Assembly: GCA_028098005.1 (NCBI GenBank)
Contig: JAOHFM010000040.1
Location: 1 to 13,922, forward strand
Source of the DNA: Psychrosphaera sp.
GTDB lineage: Bacteria; Pseudomonadota; Gammaproteobacteria; Enterobacterales; Alteromonadaceae
Direction of reading: 5' to 3'
Length of the DNA stretch: 13,922 nt
Shown here: in pieces, positions 1-8,243 of the stretch
Position numbering within the stretch: position 1 is the first letter of the stretch
Layout of the letters: every line of letters starts with the position of its first letter
Notes under the pieces: model-generated
What the model saw: the letters and a program-made list of their open reading frames with translations, nothing else
The model's database searches: none
What the model was told of the DNA's origin: nothing
Position numbers and translations under genes: made by a program

Positions 1-64
1 TCAATCCAAACCACCTTTACTTAATGTTTCAAGCCGTTTGATGTCTCCCTGACAACGAGGACGC

Positions 65-92
65 ATTATAGAGATCTAATTCCGTTGCGCAA
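65..92 (-). promoter_or_regulatory. rRNA/tRNA-operon-like sigma70 promoter reading out of the window
   Basis: On the minus strand there is a perfect -10 TATAAT (65-70) and a -35-like TTGCGC (87-92) with a 16-bp spacer. The -10 is followed by a GC-rich discriminator GCGTCCTCG. TATAAT followed directly by GCG and C-rich sequence is the layout of stringently controlled stable-RNA promoters such as E. coli rrn P1. The short spacer and GC discriminator are typical of ppGpp-sensitive promoters. The transcript would run left past position 1, so the gene served is not visible; an rRNA or tRNA operon is an inference. Confidence 0.5.
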
Positions 93-139
93 GCGCTTTT
101 GTTAAATAGTACGACCAAAACAGACCGACCGAACAAACA

Positions 140-156
140 TTGAACAACTCGTTCAA
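140..156. repeat. Perfect inverted repeat TTGAAC-N5-GTTCAA
   Basis: The arms TTGAAC (140-145) and GTTCAA (151-156) are perfectly complementary around AACTC. The repeat lies between the leftward stable-RNA-like promoter and the rightward acetyltransferase gene, where an operator would be expected. I do not recognise it as a named regulator site, and a chance 6-bp repeat in AT-rich DNA is possible. Confidence 0.3.
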
Positions 157-180
157 AATGCAAACTGAAACAGGCTCATT

Positions 181-210
181 TTGATTAATTATGTATAGAA
201 AAGTTATTAT
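181..210 (+). promoter_or_regulatory. Candidate promoter for the acetyltransferase-oxidoreductase pair
   Basis: TTGATT (181-186) and TATTAT (205-210) are separated by 18 bp. Both are partial matches to sigma70 hexamers in a very AT-rich stretch, so the call is weak. If used, the transcript has a leader of about 145 nt before the TTG start at 361. Confidence 0.25.
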
Positions 211-349
211 TTAGTGTTGAATTTGGTCCTCGAACTACTAGAAGCGAACAGAATGAAAAGGTACTTTATAAATATCTCCTGAGAGAATGTGTATGGAAAT
301 ACGCTTATGAAGTACAATATGGAATAAAATACAGTTCATTATCAACAAT

Positions 350-355
350 GGAGAG
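350..355 (+). promoter_or_regulatory. Shine-Dalgarno site that fixes a TTG start
   Basis: GGAGAG lies 5 nt before the TTG at 361. The only nearby ATG (348-350) is out of frame and overlaps this purine run. The site therefore supports the rare TTG initiation codon of the acetyltransferase. Confidence 0.6.
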
Positions 356-360
356 ACACA

Positions 361-924
361 TTGACCGATTATTTAATAAAGAACTTAAGTAGCGACGACT
401 TTGCCGCAGTCATTGAATTAGGTAATAGAGTACATGGAGATGGCTATTTAGATGAAACCTCTATTAGCAAGATCTTAGATCAAAGTACGGTAGGTTCATT
501 AAATGCTAGCTACGTTATGTATCACGATCAAACACTAGTTGGCTTTAGATTATCCTACGCCCCTAATAAATGGCCATTAGATAAATGGTGTACTTCAGAC
601 AAGTGGCCTGTTGATAAAGAATATGTTGCTTACTTTAAATGTAACACTATACATCCTGACTACCAGGGCAAAGGGTTAGGCGGACAATTATTGCAAACCT
701 CTATAACTACCTTAAAAGAAATGGGCGCTAAAGCAGGGTTAAGCCATATATGGATGCAAAGTCCAGGTAATGCTTCTTTTAAGTATTTTACAAAAGCAGG
801 CGGACAATTAATAAAGACTCATGCGCGTAGATGGAATGACGATCCAACCATTCCAGACTACGTTTGTATTTTGTGTGGTAACGATTGTCATTGTGATGCA
901 TCTGAAATGATGTTGGTCTTTTAA
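361..924 (+). CDS. GNAT-family N-acetyltransferase with Cys-rich C-terminal tail
   Basis: This 187-residue protein probably moves an acetyl group from acetyl-CoA to an amine; its substrate is unknown. The GNAT acetyl-CoA motif is visible at about residues 95-111: IHPDY, then Q102-G-K-G105-L-G107-G108, matching Q/R-x-x-G-x-G. Before it is a Trp-rich segment (about 70-87) in which KWPLDK and KWPVDK repeat. The last 20 residues carry C169, C172, C176 and C178 (CxxC and CHC), which could bind a metal or be redox-active. The start is TTG, chosen because GGAGAG sits 5 nt upstream. The gene ends in tandem stops TAATAA, and the next gene begins 3 nt after the first stop, so the two are almost certainly co-expressed. 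The fold is clear; the reaction partner is not. Acetylation of a polyamine or amino compound handled by the neighbouring oxidase is a guess from context. Confidence 0.85.
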   Translation: MTDYLIKNLSSDDFAAVIELGNRVHGDGYLDETSISKILDQSTVGSLNASYVMYHDQTLVGFRLSYAPNKWPLDKWCTSDKWPVDKEYVAYFKCNTIHPDYQGKGLGGQLLQTSITTLKEMGAKAGLSHIWMQSPGNASFKYFTKAGGQLIKTHARRWNDDPTIPDYVCILCGNDCHCDASEMMLVF

Positions 925-927
925 TAA

Positions 928-2271
928 ATGTACAAGTCGAATATGTACGATCCTTTTGTTGAAAATCAGATTCCATTTAATCACCCTCCGACAGATTCAT
1001 ACTGGAATGCTAAAGACCAACCGATAACAACTAAAACATTAGAGTCAGATATTCAAACTGATGTTCTTATTGTTGGGGCAGGTTATACGGGCTTGAGTTG
1101 TGCCATTGAGCTAGCAAAAGCAGGAATTAAAAATATAACTGTCATAGACGCAAACCAAATTGGTTGGGGATGCAGTAGCAGAAACGCAGGTTTTGTATTA
1201 CCAGGAAGTGGTCGCCTAAGCTATAAAGAGTTGGAATCACGTTTTGGAACCGCTCAAACCTCAAAGCTCCATGATCAATTTCTTAGTGCGATTGAACTAC
1301 TTGAAACTCGTATATCTAGCTTACCAGGTAATGCAGACAAAACAGAACAAGGCTATTTAAAGTTAGCACACAGCAAAGCTTGGTTTGAAAAGCTCAATTC
1401 TAGTGCGGCCTATTTACAAAGTAAATTCAACTATGATGTTGAAGTGATAACTAAGAGTGACTTCAATAAAAACTTTGTAAACCACCAGCATGTATACGGA
1501 GCAATTCGTTATAAAAACGGCTTTGGTATTAATCCACTCAAACTTGTTAATCACTATGCTCAAATGGCCATTGATTTAGGTGTGAATATTTATACTCACT
1601 CTCCTGCTAATGAAATTATAAAATCAGGAAAGAATACCCACCATGTTATTACGCCAAGCGGGTCAATTAAAACGAATAAGCTGGTTATTGCAACTAATGG
1701 CTATACACCAAAACAACTGAACACTCCTTTAAATGGCAAAGTACTGCCTGTTTTAACCAGTGTTATTGTCACTCGACCTTTAACATCTTATGAATTAGAA
1801 CAAAGTAATTTTAAAACTCATCAAGTGATGATGGACACTCGAGAATTAAAATACTATTACCGGCTTCTACCAGACAATAGAATACTTTTTGGTGGACGAA
1901 GCGCTATAACAGGAAAGGCAGCCTCTAACCCCAAATACCAACAAAGGCTTCTTCAAGAGTTACAGTCCAGTTTTATCGGACTAGATAAAGTAACTATTGA
2001 TTATAGTTGGAGTGGATGGATTTCTGTTGCGTTTGATCAAATGTCACATATATACAAAACAGATGATGATGTATTTTATGCCACGGGTTATTGCGGTTCA
2101 GGAGTTTCTTTTAGTGCTTGGGCTGGCAAACAACTAGCAGATTTGGTTTCTGAACAAGAAGTAGACTCGCCACTAATGACGGAACTGCCTTCATTTCCAT
2201 TTGCCCCATTTAGAAGAATGGGACAACGGTTTTTCTATCAATATGGTCGTTTAAAAGACTGGGCGCAGTAG
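928..2271 (+). CDS. FAD-dependent amine oxidoreductase, PuuB/DAO family
   Basis: This 447-residue flavoprotein belongs to the D-amino-acid-oxidase-like family (DAO fold). Known members oxidise a C-N bond of amines or amino acids and pass electrons to oxygen. The N-terminal FAD-binding Rossmann motif is G50-A-G52-Y-T-G55, with an acidic residue D74 at the end of the second strand for the ADP ribose. A GWGCSSRNAG block (about 79-88) matches the GFGASGRNGG block of E. coli PuuB. The C-terminal GYCGSGVS segment (about 387-394) and the closing FPFAPFRRMG region also follow the PuuB pattern, so gamma-glutamylputrescine oxidase-like chemistry is plausible. No other putrescine-utilisation (puu) gene is in the window, so I give no symbol. 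There is no good ribosome binding site; the 3-nt gap from the upstream stop suggests translational coupling. An internal Met6 is an alternative start. It converges with ybbN/cnoX. Confidence 0.85.
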   Translation: MYKSNMYDPFVENQIPFNHPPTDSYWNAKDQPITTKTLESDIQTDVLIVGAGYTGLSCAIELAKAGIKNITVIDANQIGWGCSSRNAGFVLPGSGRLSYKELESRFGTAQTSKLHDQFLSAIELLETRISSLPGNADKTEQGYLKLAHSKAWFEKLNSSAAYLQSKFNYDVEVITKSDFNKNFVNHQHVYGAIRYKNGFGINPLKLVNHYAQMAIDLGVNIYTHSPANEIIKSGKNTHHVITPSGSIKTNKLVIATNGYTPKQLNTPLNGKVLPVLTSVIVTRPLTSYELEQSNFKTHQVMMDTRELKYYYRLLPDNRILFGGRSAITGKAASNPKYQQRLLQELQSSFIGLDKVTIDYSWSGWISVAFDQMSHIYKTDDDVFYATGYCGSGVSFSAWAGKQLADLVSEQEVDSPLMTELPSFPFAPFRRMGQRFFYQYGRLKDWAQ

Positions 2272-2314
2272 TCCTACTTTTTTATGCCTTGTAAAACCAC
2301 ACTGCGCAAAAGGT

Positions 2315-3163
2315 TTAGTATAAAAGCGTATATAACTGGCGACGATATTTTGTCGCTAGTTCATCTCCATCGGGAAGACTCGCAATAACATCTAGATAAT
2401 GTTTTTTAGCTTCGCCAAATCCTAAATCCTTTTTAAGTACCGACAGTAATAGCTGCAATGCATCTTCTTGCTTTTTAACTTGATGATAAGCGATAGCCAA
2501 TTGGCACTTTAATTCTAAAGAGTCCGGCTCTGCTTTTAACGCACTTTGAAGTGCTTGAATCTCTGGTGTGTCAGCCGCTTGCTCCGCTAATTCATATTTT
2601 GCTAATACATGTTGATATTGGGTATTTTGATTTGCCATTTTTACTTGTTCTAGAATGGCTTTAGCTTCATCCATTTTACCAATATCTACACAAATATCGG
2701 CGAGTAAAATTGTAAAGTCAGGATTTTCTGGATCAAACTCTAATGCTTGCTTTATAAAAGTGTAGGCAGAAGGCTTATCTCCAGCTTGATGCGCAGTTAT
2801 TGCTTTTTGAAAAAGCTCATGCTCAGGTTTTGGCAAATGCTTTTCTAACATCGCGTTTATTTCTGATTCTGACTGAACCCCTGCAAAACCGTCAATTGGC
2901 TGGCCATCTTTGAATAACATAACGGTTGGTAAACTTTTAATGCCAAACTGTACCGCTAATTGTTGCTGCTCATCACAATTTACTTTGGCTAAAACCACTT
3001 TACCCACATTTTCAGATGCGATTTTATCAAGTACCGGCATTAACTGTTTACAAGGCTCACACCAGTCAGCCCAAAAATCGATAATGAATAAAGTGTCTTT
3101 TGAAGGTTCTAAAAGATCCGCTTGAATGTTTTCAGCCGTTAGATTGAATATATTAGGAGACAT
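2315..3163 (-). CDS. cnoX: YbbN/CnoX chaperedoxin (thioredoxin-TPR protein)
   Basis: This 282-residue cytoplasmic protein is a thioredoxin domain (about 1-110) followed by a TPR-like helical region; it ends in KYRRQLYTLLY, almost identical to the E. coli YbbN C-terminus. Family members hold stress-damaged proteins for GroEL and DnaK/J and protect cysteines. The active site is W34-C-E-P-C38 and the cis-Pro is P79 in SLPTV. E. coli CnoX has lost this motif (SQHC) whereas Caulobacter CnoX keeps an active CxxC, so this version is predicted to be redox-active. The start is chosen at the ATG (3161-3163) because the distance from Met to the conserved FW of the first strand then equals that of E. coli YbbN and a weak GTGAG lies just upstream. 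A GTG three codons earlier (3170-3172) is the alternative. It has its own promoter and is probably monocistronic. Confidence 0.9.
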   Translation of the reverse strand: MSPNIFNLTAENIQADLLEPSKDTLFIIDFWADWCEPCKQLMPVLDKIASENVGKVVLAKVNCDEQQQLAVQFGIKSLPTVMLFKDGQPIDGFAGVQSESEINAMLEKHLPKPEHELFQKAITAHQAGDKPSAYTFIKQALEFDPENPDFTILLADICVDIGKMDEAKAILEQVKMANQNTQYQHVLAKYELAEQAADTPEIQALQSALKAEPDSLELKCQLAIAYHQVKKQEDALQLLLSVLKKDLGFGEAKKHYLDVIASLPDGDELATKYRRQLYTLLY

Positions 3164-3202
3164 AGTACTCACATTGAAAATTAATCGTTAAAAATGAATA
3201 GT

Positions 3203-3216
3203 AGTTGCGAGCAACT
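3203..3216. repeat. Perfect palindrome near the ybbN/cnoX transcription start
   Basis: AGTTGC and GCAACT flank a 2-bp centre, giving a 14-bp dyad. It begins 5 bp downstream of the predicted -10 of the cnoX promoter, so it would overlap or adjoin the transcription start. That is a classic repressor position, and it could also fold as a tight hairpin at the 5' end of the mRNA. I do not recognise the motif as a known operator. Confidence 0.4.
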
Positions 3217-3221
3217 TACTC

Positions 3222-3251
3222 TTTATATTGGTCTTGAATCCTATTTTTCAA
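3222..3251 (-). promoter_or_regulatory. sigma70 promoter of ybbN/cnoX
   Basis: Minus-strand TTGAAA (3246-3251) and TATAAA (3222-3227) are separated by 18 bp, each 5 of 6 to consensus. The promoter lies directly downstream of the greA terminator, so cnoX transcription starts afresh rather than being carried on from carAB-greA. Confidence 0.6.
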
Positions 3252-3253
3252 GC

Positions 3254-3280
3254 AAAAAAAAGCCAGCGATTAACTGGCTT
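3254..3280 (-). terminator. Intrinsic terminator of the carA-carB-greA unit
   Basis: Read leftward, a 7-bp stem AAGCCAG/CTGGCTT encloses the loop TTAATCG and runs into a tract of eight T (3261-3254). It starts 27 nt after the greA stop codon. This is a textbook rho-independent terminator. Confidence 0.9.
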
Positions 3281-3307
3281 CTGTCTTATTAATATCTAAC
3301 TCAAAAA

Positions 3308-3787
3308 CTAGATATATTGAACTTCAATAATTTCGAATTCCACATTACCTGCCGGTGTTGTGATTGTGACGACATCATCTAAGTTTTTACCAATTAAGCC
3401 TCTAGCAATAGGAGAGCCAATTGATATTTTAGCTTTTTTAATATCTGCTTCATCTTCACCAACAATATGGTAAGTCGTTTCATCATCAGTATCACAGTTA
3501 ACAATTGTAACTGTTGTACCAAAAATTACTTTGCCAGTATTTGGCATCTTAGTTACGTCGATGATTTGAACGTTTGAAAGTTTCGCTTCAATTTCTTGAA
3601 TTCGACCTTCACAAAAACCCTGCTGTTCACGCGCAGCATGATATTCAGCATTTTCTTTTAAGTCGCCGTGCTCACGGGCCGATGCTATATCGGCAACGAT
3701 GCGAGGACGTACTACTGTTTTAAGCTCATTTAATTCCTCGCGAAGGGCTTCCGCGCCCTTCACTGTCATTGGAACTTGAGTACTCAT
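3308..3787 (-). CDS. greA: Transcription elongation factor GreA
   Basis: GreA enters the secondary channel of backtracked RNA polymerase and stimulates cleavage of the 3' RNA end, rescuing arrested complexes. The 159-residue length is standard (E. coli 158). The N-terminal coiled coil (about 10-75) carries the tip motif [10 protein letters not shown] with the catalytic acids D42 and E45, equivalent to E. coli D41 and E44. The C-terminal half is the FKBP-like domain, with the [10 protein letters not shown] and [10 protein letters not shown] segments. The start codon lies only 2 nt past the carB stop, so it is the third gene of the carA-carB-greA operon and is probably translated by coupling; the nearest purine run (AAGAGA) is about 11 nt from the ATG. 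A strong terminator follows. Confidence 0.97.
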   Translation of the reverse strand: MSTQVPMTVKGAEALREELNELKTVVRPRIVADIASAREHGDLKENAEYHAAREQQGFCEGRIQEIEAKLSNVQIIDVTKMPNTGKVIFGTTVTIVNCDTDDETTYHIVGEDEADIKKAKISIGSPIARGLIGKNLDDVVTITTPAGNVEFEIIEVQYI

Positions 3788-3789
3788 AA

Positions 3790-6700
3790 TTATTGAATTC
3801 TCTTATGTAAGTTTTGTACTGAATCTACTGTACCACGATCATCCGCTGTATTTGCTAAACATGTAGCAAACGCTGCATTTAATGTAGTTGTATAATTCGC
3901 CTTATAGCGCAATGCACCACGACGTAACACTTTAGAGTCTTCAATTGCTTGGCGACCTTCAACGGTATTAATGATATAGCTATATTCGCCATTTTTAATA
4001 CGGTCTAGAATATGAGGTCGGCCTTCGTAAACTTTGTTTACTTTACGACAAGAAATCCCAGCTTCAGTTAGCACTTTATGCGAACCACGTGTTGCGTCTA
4101 GCTCAAAGCCTGCTTCAATTAGCTTTCTAGCTAAATCGATTACACGCACTTTATCCGTATCGCGAACTGAAATCAATGCTCTACCGTCACGAGCTAATTC
4201 AATACTCGCACCAAGTTGAGCTTTTGCGTAGGCTTCTTCAAACGTATTACCTACCCCCATGACTTCACCAGTAGACCTCATTTCAGGGCCTCGCATTGGA
4301 TCTACACCATGGAATTTGTTAAATGGAATAACCACTTCTTTAACTGAATAATACGGCGGAATAATTTCTTTGGTAATGCCTTGAGACGCTAAACTTTGAC
4401 CAGCCATAACTCTTGCCGCTATTTTTGCTACTGGCATACCCGTTGCTTTTGAAACAAATGGCACAGTACGAGCAGCTCGAGGGTTCACTTCAATTAAGTA
4501 AACTTCCCCATCTTTAACGGCAAACTGCGTATTCATCAAACCAATAACACCAAGCTCCAACGCCATATCACGAACTTGCTTACGCATTACGTCTTGAATT
4601 TGGTTCGACAGAGTATATGCAGGCAATGAACATGCTGAGTCACCTGAGTGAACACCCGCCTGCTCAATGTGTTCCATAATACCTGCAATCACGACATCTT
4701 TACCGTCACAAATAGCATCAACGTCTACTTCAATCGCATCATCTAAGAAACGGTCTAATAACACAGGTGCTTCATTTGAAACAGAAACCGCCTCTGTCAT
4801 ATAGCGTCGTAAATCATTTTCATCGTAAACGATTTCCATTGCACGGCCACCTAATACATAAGATGGACGAACAACTAACGGAAAACCTATCTCTTTTGAC
4901 TTACTAATAGCTTGTTCAACAGAAGTGACCGTAGAATTTTCAGGTTGTAATAAGTCTAAACGCTCAACCATTTGTTGGAAACGTTCACGGTCTTCAGCGC
5001 GGTCAATTGCATCTGGAGAAGTACCAATGATTGGAACTCCGTTAGCCTCAAGCTCACGAGCCAATTTAAGTGGTGTTTGACCACCATACTGAACGATGAC
5101 ACCTTTTGGTTTTTCAACTCGAACAATCTCAAGCACATCTTCAAGTGTAATTGGTTCAAAATACAAACGGTCTGACGTATCGTAGTCGGTAGACACAGTT
5201 TCTGGGTTACAGTTCACCATGATTGTCTCGTAACCATCTTCGCGCAGTGCAAGAGAGGCATGAACACAACAATAGTCAAACTCAATACCTTGACCAATAC
5301 GGTTAGGACCACCGCCGATAACCATGATTTTGTCTTTATCTGACGGTAAAGACTCACACTCGTCATCATAACTTGAATACATGTATGCCGTATCTGAACT
5401 AAATTCAGCAGCACAAGTATCAACACGTTTATAAACAGGCAGTATGCCAAACGCTTGACGCTTTTTACGAATTTCTTTTTCGCTTACCGCTAGTACGTCC
5501 GCGATACGTTGATCAGCAAAACCTTTACGTTTTAGCGAGCGAAGGAAGTGCTCATCTAGACCTGCAAATCCACGTTCAGCAACTAATTGCTCTTGTTTTA
5601 TCAAGTCTTCAATTTGAACTAAGAACCATGGGTCAACATTAGTTAACTTAAATACTGCTTCTAAGTCCATACCATGTCTGAAGGCATCGCCTATGTACCA
5701 AATACGTTCAGCACCTGGCTCTTTTAACTCACGAATTATTTTTTCGTGAGCGTCTTCACTTGATAAATCAATAATTGGATCAAAGCCTGATACGCCAACT
5801 TCTAGTCCACGTAATGCTTTTTGAAGTGACTCTTGTTGGTTACGGCCAATTGCCATTACTTCACCAACCGACTTCATTTGAGTTGTTAATCTATCGTCAG
5901 CGCCCGCAAACTTTTCAAAGTTAAAGCGTGGGATTTTTGTAACTACGTAATCAATAGTTGGCTCAAATGATGCTGGCGTTGCACCACCTGTAATGTCATT
6001 GCTCAGTTCATCTAACGTGTAACCCACCGCTAATTTAGCGGCAATTTTTGCAATTGGGAAACCGGTTGCTTTTGATGCTAACGCTGAAGAGCGAGAAACA
6101 CGAGGGTTCATTTCAATGATAACCATACGGCCATCAACTGGATTAACACCAAATTGTACGTTTGAACCACCCGTCTCAACACCTATTTCACGTAAAACTG
6201 CGCAAGACGCGTTTCGCATGATTTGGAATTCTTTGTCAGTTAAGGTCTGTGCAGGTGCAACAGTAATTGAATCACCTGTATGAACACCCATGGCATCAAA
6301 GTTTTCAATTGAACAAATAATGATACAGTTGTCGTTCTTGTCGCGAACCACTTCCATTTCATACTCTTTCCAACCAATTAAAGACTCATCAATTAATAGC
6401 TCGCTCGTTGGTGATAAGTCCAAACCGCGACGACAGATTTCGTCAAACTCTTCTTTGTTGTAAGCGATACCGCCGCCGCTTCCGCCCATTGTAAATGAAG
6501 GACGAATAATACAAGGAAAGCCAATTCGACTTAATACATCATAAGCACCATCTAAAGTGTTACATGTTTCAGCGCGTGGACATTCCAAGCCTATTTTTTT
6601 CATTGCTTTGTCAAAACGACTACGATCTTCTGCTTTGTCAATTGCGTCGGCCGAAGCACCAATCATTTCAACATTATATTTTTCAAGTACGCCATGCTTT

Positions 6701-7008
6701 TCCAAATCTAAAGCACAGTTAAGTGCTGTTTGGCCACCCATAGTAGGCAGTACTGCATCTGGACGTTCTTTTTCTATAATTTTTTCAACTACTTCCCAGT
6801 GAATAGGCTCGATGTAAGTCGCATCGGCCATTTCTGGATCAGTCATAATCGTTGCAGGATTCGAGTTTACTAGGATAACTCGATAACCTTCTTCTTTTAA
6901 TGCTTTACAGGCTTGCGCACCTGAATAGTCAAACTCACAAGCTTGACCAATAACTATTGGGCCCGCACCCAATAATAAGATACTTTTTAAGTCGGAACGT
7001 TTAGGCAT
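3790..7008 (-). CDS. carB: Carbamoyl-phosphate synthase large subunit
   Basis: CarB uses two ATP, bicarbonate and ammonia (channelled from CarA) to make carbamoyl phosphate for pyrimidine and arginine synthesis. At 1072 residues it is one shorter than the E. coli protein and intact. The two homologous ATP-grasp halves are seen: the carboxyphosphate half starts with [20 protein letters not shown], and the carbamoyl-phosphate half has the matching [19 protein letters not shown] at about residue 560. An oligomerisation region (about 400-550) lies between. The C-terminal MGS-like allosteric domain (from about 935) keeps the DATRGS, VNKV and IINT positions that bind UMP, IMP and ornithine in E. 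coli. It is preceded by carA with a 27-nt gap (AAGAGA ribosome site) and followed after 2 nt by greA. Confidence 0.98.
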   Translation of the reverse strand: MPKRSDLKSILLLGAGPIVIGQACEFDYSGAQACKALKEEGYRVILVNSNPATIMTDPEMADATYIEPIHWEVVEKIIEKERPDAVLPTMGGQTALNCALDLEKHGVLEKYNVEMIGASADAIDKAEDRSRFDKAMKKIGLECPRAETCNTLDGAYDVLSRIGFPCIIRPSFTMGGSGGGIAYNKEEFDEICRRGLDLSPTSELLIDESLIGWKEYEMEVVRDKNDNCIIICSIENFDAMGVHTGDSITVAPAQTLTDKEFQIMRNASCAVLREIGVETGGSNVQFGVNPVDGRMVIIEMNPRVSRSSALASKATGFPIAKIAAKLAVGYTLDELSNDITGGATPASFEPTIDYVVTKIPRFNFEKFAGADDRLTTQMKSVGEVMAIGRNQQESLQKALRGLEVGVSGFDPIIDLSSEDAHEKIIRELKEPGAERIWYIGDAFRHGMDLEAVFKLTNVDPWFLVQIEDLIKQEQLVAERGFAGLDEHFLRSLKRKGFADQRIADVLAVSEKEIRKKRQAFGILPVYKRVDTCAAEFSSDTAYMYSSYDDECESLPSDKDKIMVIGGGPNRIGQGIEFDYCCVHASLALREDGYETIMVNCNPETVSTDYDTSDRLYFEPITLEDVLEIVRVEKPKGVIVQYGGQTPLKLARELEANGVPIIGTSPDAIDRAEDRERFQQMVERLDLLQPENSTVTSVEQAISKSKEIGFPLVVRPSYVLGGRAMEIVYDENDLRRYMTEAVSVSNEAPVLLDRFLDDAIEVDVDAICDGKDVVIAGIMEHIEQAGVHSGDSACSLPAYTLSNQIQDVMRKQVRDMALELGVIGLMNTQFAVKDGEVYLIEVNPRAARTVPFVSKATGMPVAKIAARVMAGQSLASQGITKEIIPPYYSVKEVVIPFNKFHGVDPMRGPEMRSTGEVMGVGNTFEEAYAKAQLGASIELARDGRALISVRDTDKVRVIDLARKLIEAGFELDATRGSHKVLTEAGISCRKVNKVYEGRPHILDRIKNGEYSYIINTVEGRQAIEDSKVLRRGALRYKANYTTTLNAAFATCLANTADDRGTVDSVQNLHKRIQ

Positions 7009-7035
7009 AGTGTAAGTCTCTTAAATTCGGTGAAA

Positions 7036-8172
7036 TTAGTTACGTTCGTTCATTAATTCAATGAAATGATCGAATAACGGCGCAGCATCGTGTGGACCTG
7101 GGCTAGCTTCAGGATGACCTTGAAAACTAAATGCCGGTTTATCCGTACGCTTTATGCCTTGTAGTGTTCCATCAAATAATGACTTATGTGTTGCTACTAA
7201 ATTACTTGGTAGCGAACTTTCTTTAACTGCAAAACCGTGGTTTTGAGCTGTGATCATTACTTTCTTATTCGATAGATCTTGAACTGGGTGGTTACCACCG
7301 TGATGACCAAATTTCATTTTTTCTGTTTGAGCGCCACTCGCTAAAGCTAATAGCTGGTGCCCTAAACAAATTCCGAAAATAGGAATGTCCGTTGTTAAAA
7401 ACTCTTTAATTGCTGTGATTGCGTAATCACATGGCTCTGGATCACCAGGTCCGTTTGAGAGGAATATACCATCTGGTTTTAATGCTAAGACTTCTGCAGC
7501 CGATGTTTCTGCTGGCACGACAGTTAATTTACAACCACGGTCAGCTAACATACGAAGTATATTTCTTTTAACGCCAAAATCATATGCAACAACATGGAAC
7601 TTCGGGTCTTCTAATTCAGAAAAACCTTTACCTAGTTGCCAACTTTTCGAAGTCCACGAGAATGATCCTTTGCAAGAAACCACTTTCGCCAAATCCATTC
7701 CTTTTAAACCAGGAAATGCTTTAGCATCTTCTAATGCTTTAGTTTCTGCTTGCTCGTTAAATTCAGCAAGTGTCACTATGCAGCCCTTTTGTGCACCTTT
7801 GTCTCTAAGAATTCGCGTTAACTTACGCGTATCAATGTCTGCAATAGCAACCACATTCTTAGCTTTCAGATAACTACTTAAATCCTGTTCACTTCGAAAA
7901 TTACTTGCCAATAAAGGAAGATCACGAATAACTAGGCCTTTTGCCCAGATAGTGTCATTTTCTTCGTCTTCAGTATTGGTGCCGTAATTGCCGATGTGGG
8001 GATAAGTGAGGGTGATGATTTGTTCTGCGTATGAGGGGTCGGTGAGTATTTCTTGATATCCTGTCATTGAAGTATTAAAGACAACTTCTCCAACAGAAAT
8101 ACCTTCTGCACCGATGGCGGTTCCTCGGAATATAGTTCCGTCTTCCAGAACTAATAGCGCGGGTTGAGTCAA
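7036..8172 (-). CDS. carA: Carbamoyl-phosphate synthase small (glutaminase) subunit
   Basis: CarA hydrolyses glutamine and feeds ammonia through a tunnel to CarB. The 378-residue protein has the N-terminal CPSase small domain (about 1-150) and a class I glutamine amidotransferase domain with the triad C269 (GICLGHQ), H353 and E355 ([10 protein letters not shown]), at the same numbers as in E. coli. The start is TTG, not ATG: a perfect AGGAGG lies 5 nt upstream, and the N-terminus [12 protein letters not shown] aligns with E. coli [12 protein letters not shown]. coli carA is, as I recall, also TTG-initiated. The TTG overlaps the TGA stop of a 24-codon Arg-rich leader ORF. Expression is likely controlled in the 190-nt structured leader between dapB and carA. 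Confidence 0.97.
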   Translation of the reverse strand: MTQPALLVLEDGTIFRGTAIGAEGISVGEVVFNTSMTGYQEILTDPSYAEQIITLTYPHIGNYGTNTEDEENDTIWAKGLVIRDLPLLASNFRSEQDLSSYLKAKNVVAIADIDTRKLTRILRDKGAQKGCIVTLAEFNEQAETKALEDAKAFPGLKGMDLAKVVSCKGSFSWTSKSWQLGKGFSELEDPKFHVVAYDFGVKRNILRMLADRGCKLTVVPAETSAAEVLALKPDGIFLSNGPGDPEPCDYAITAIKEFLTTDIPIFGICLGHQLLALASGAQTEKMKFGHHGGNHPVQDLSNKKVMITAQNHGFAVKESSLPSNLVATHKSLFDGTLQGIKRTDKPAFSFQGHPEASPGPHDAAPLFDHFIELMNERN

Positions 8173-8243
8173 GATAACCTCCTAGCATTAATGAGCAGAA
8201 ACGGGGTATTTCTGCTATCGGTTAACCTTAGCCTTAAAAACAT
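8169..8243 (-). CDS. Possible Arg-rich leader peptide of carAB (24 codons)
   Basis: An ATG at 8241-8243 opens 24 codons ending in TGA at 8169-8171, which overlaps the carA TTG as TTGA. Five of the 24 codons are arginine (R4, R6, R11, R21, R22), all rare AGG or AGA. The R21-R22 pair is the AGGAGG Shine-Dalgarno of carA itself. Codons 10-17 span a perfect 8-bp hairpin. Upstream of the ATG there is only a weak GGA about 9 nt away. The context fits an arginine-sensing leader or a device that delivers ribosomes to carA by termination-reinitiation. A frame this short is not improbable by chance, and the Arg-Arg pair is forced by the ribosome binding site. Treat as hypothesis. Confidence 0.35.
   Translation of the reverse strand: MFLRLRLTDSRNTPFLLINARRLS
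8178..8183 (-). promoter_or_regulatory. Perfect Shine-Dalgarno (AGGAGG) of carA
   Basis: AGGAGG on the minus strand ends 5 nt before the TTG at 8172. It is the strongest ribosome binding site in the window and decides the non-ATG start. It doubles as two AGG arginine codons of the overlapping leader ORF. Confidence 0.8.
8194..8216 (-). promoter_or_regulatory. Perfect 8-bp hairpin in the carA leader
   Basis: In the transcript AGCAGAAA, the loop TACCCCG, and TTTCTGCT form an uninterrupted 8-bp stem. It ends 10 nt before the AGGAGG of carA. No T-run follows, so it is not an intrinsic terminator. Its place suggests a role in ribosome access, mRNA stability or protein binding. Confidence 0.55.

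Larger units (their letters stand above)
1..360. other. Non-coding 5' region of the window
   Basis: No credible protein-coding frame is present here on either strand. What can be seen is a strong leftward promoter (65-92), a perfect 6-bp inverted repeat (140-156), a weak rightward promoter candidate (181-210) and the ribosome binding site of the acetyltransferase (350-355). An ATG at 348 opens only a 14-codon frame that stops early and is out of phase with the downstream gene. The stretch 1-64 would be the start of a transcript whose gene lies outside the window. Confidence 0.6.

Noticed and set aside
254..283. Nine-codon ORF starting at the ATG at 254
   Set aside because: Too short, no ribosome binding site and no recognisable leader-peptide character.
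2263..2307. Terminator between the convergent oxidase and cnoX genes (GCGCAGT...ACTGCGC)
   Set aside because: A 7-bp stem with a 31-nt loop and no T-run after either arm is a poor intrinsic terminator; it may be chance.
4034..6802. Open frames antisense or out of phase within carB (for example 4034-4219, 4956-5159, 6557-6802)
   Set aside because: They are shadows of a strongly conserved gene and show no own ribosome sites or family features.
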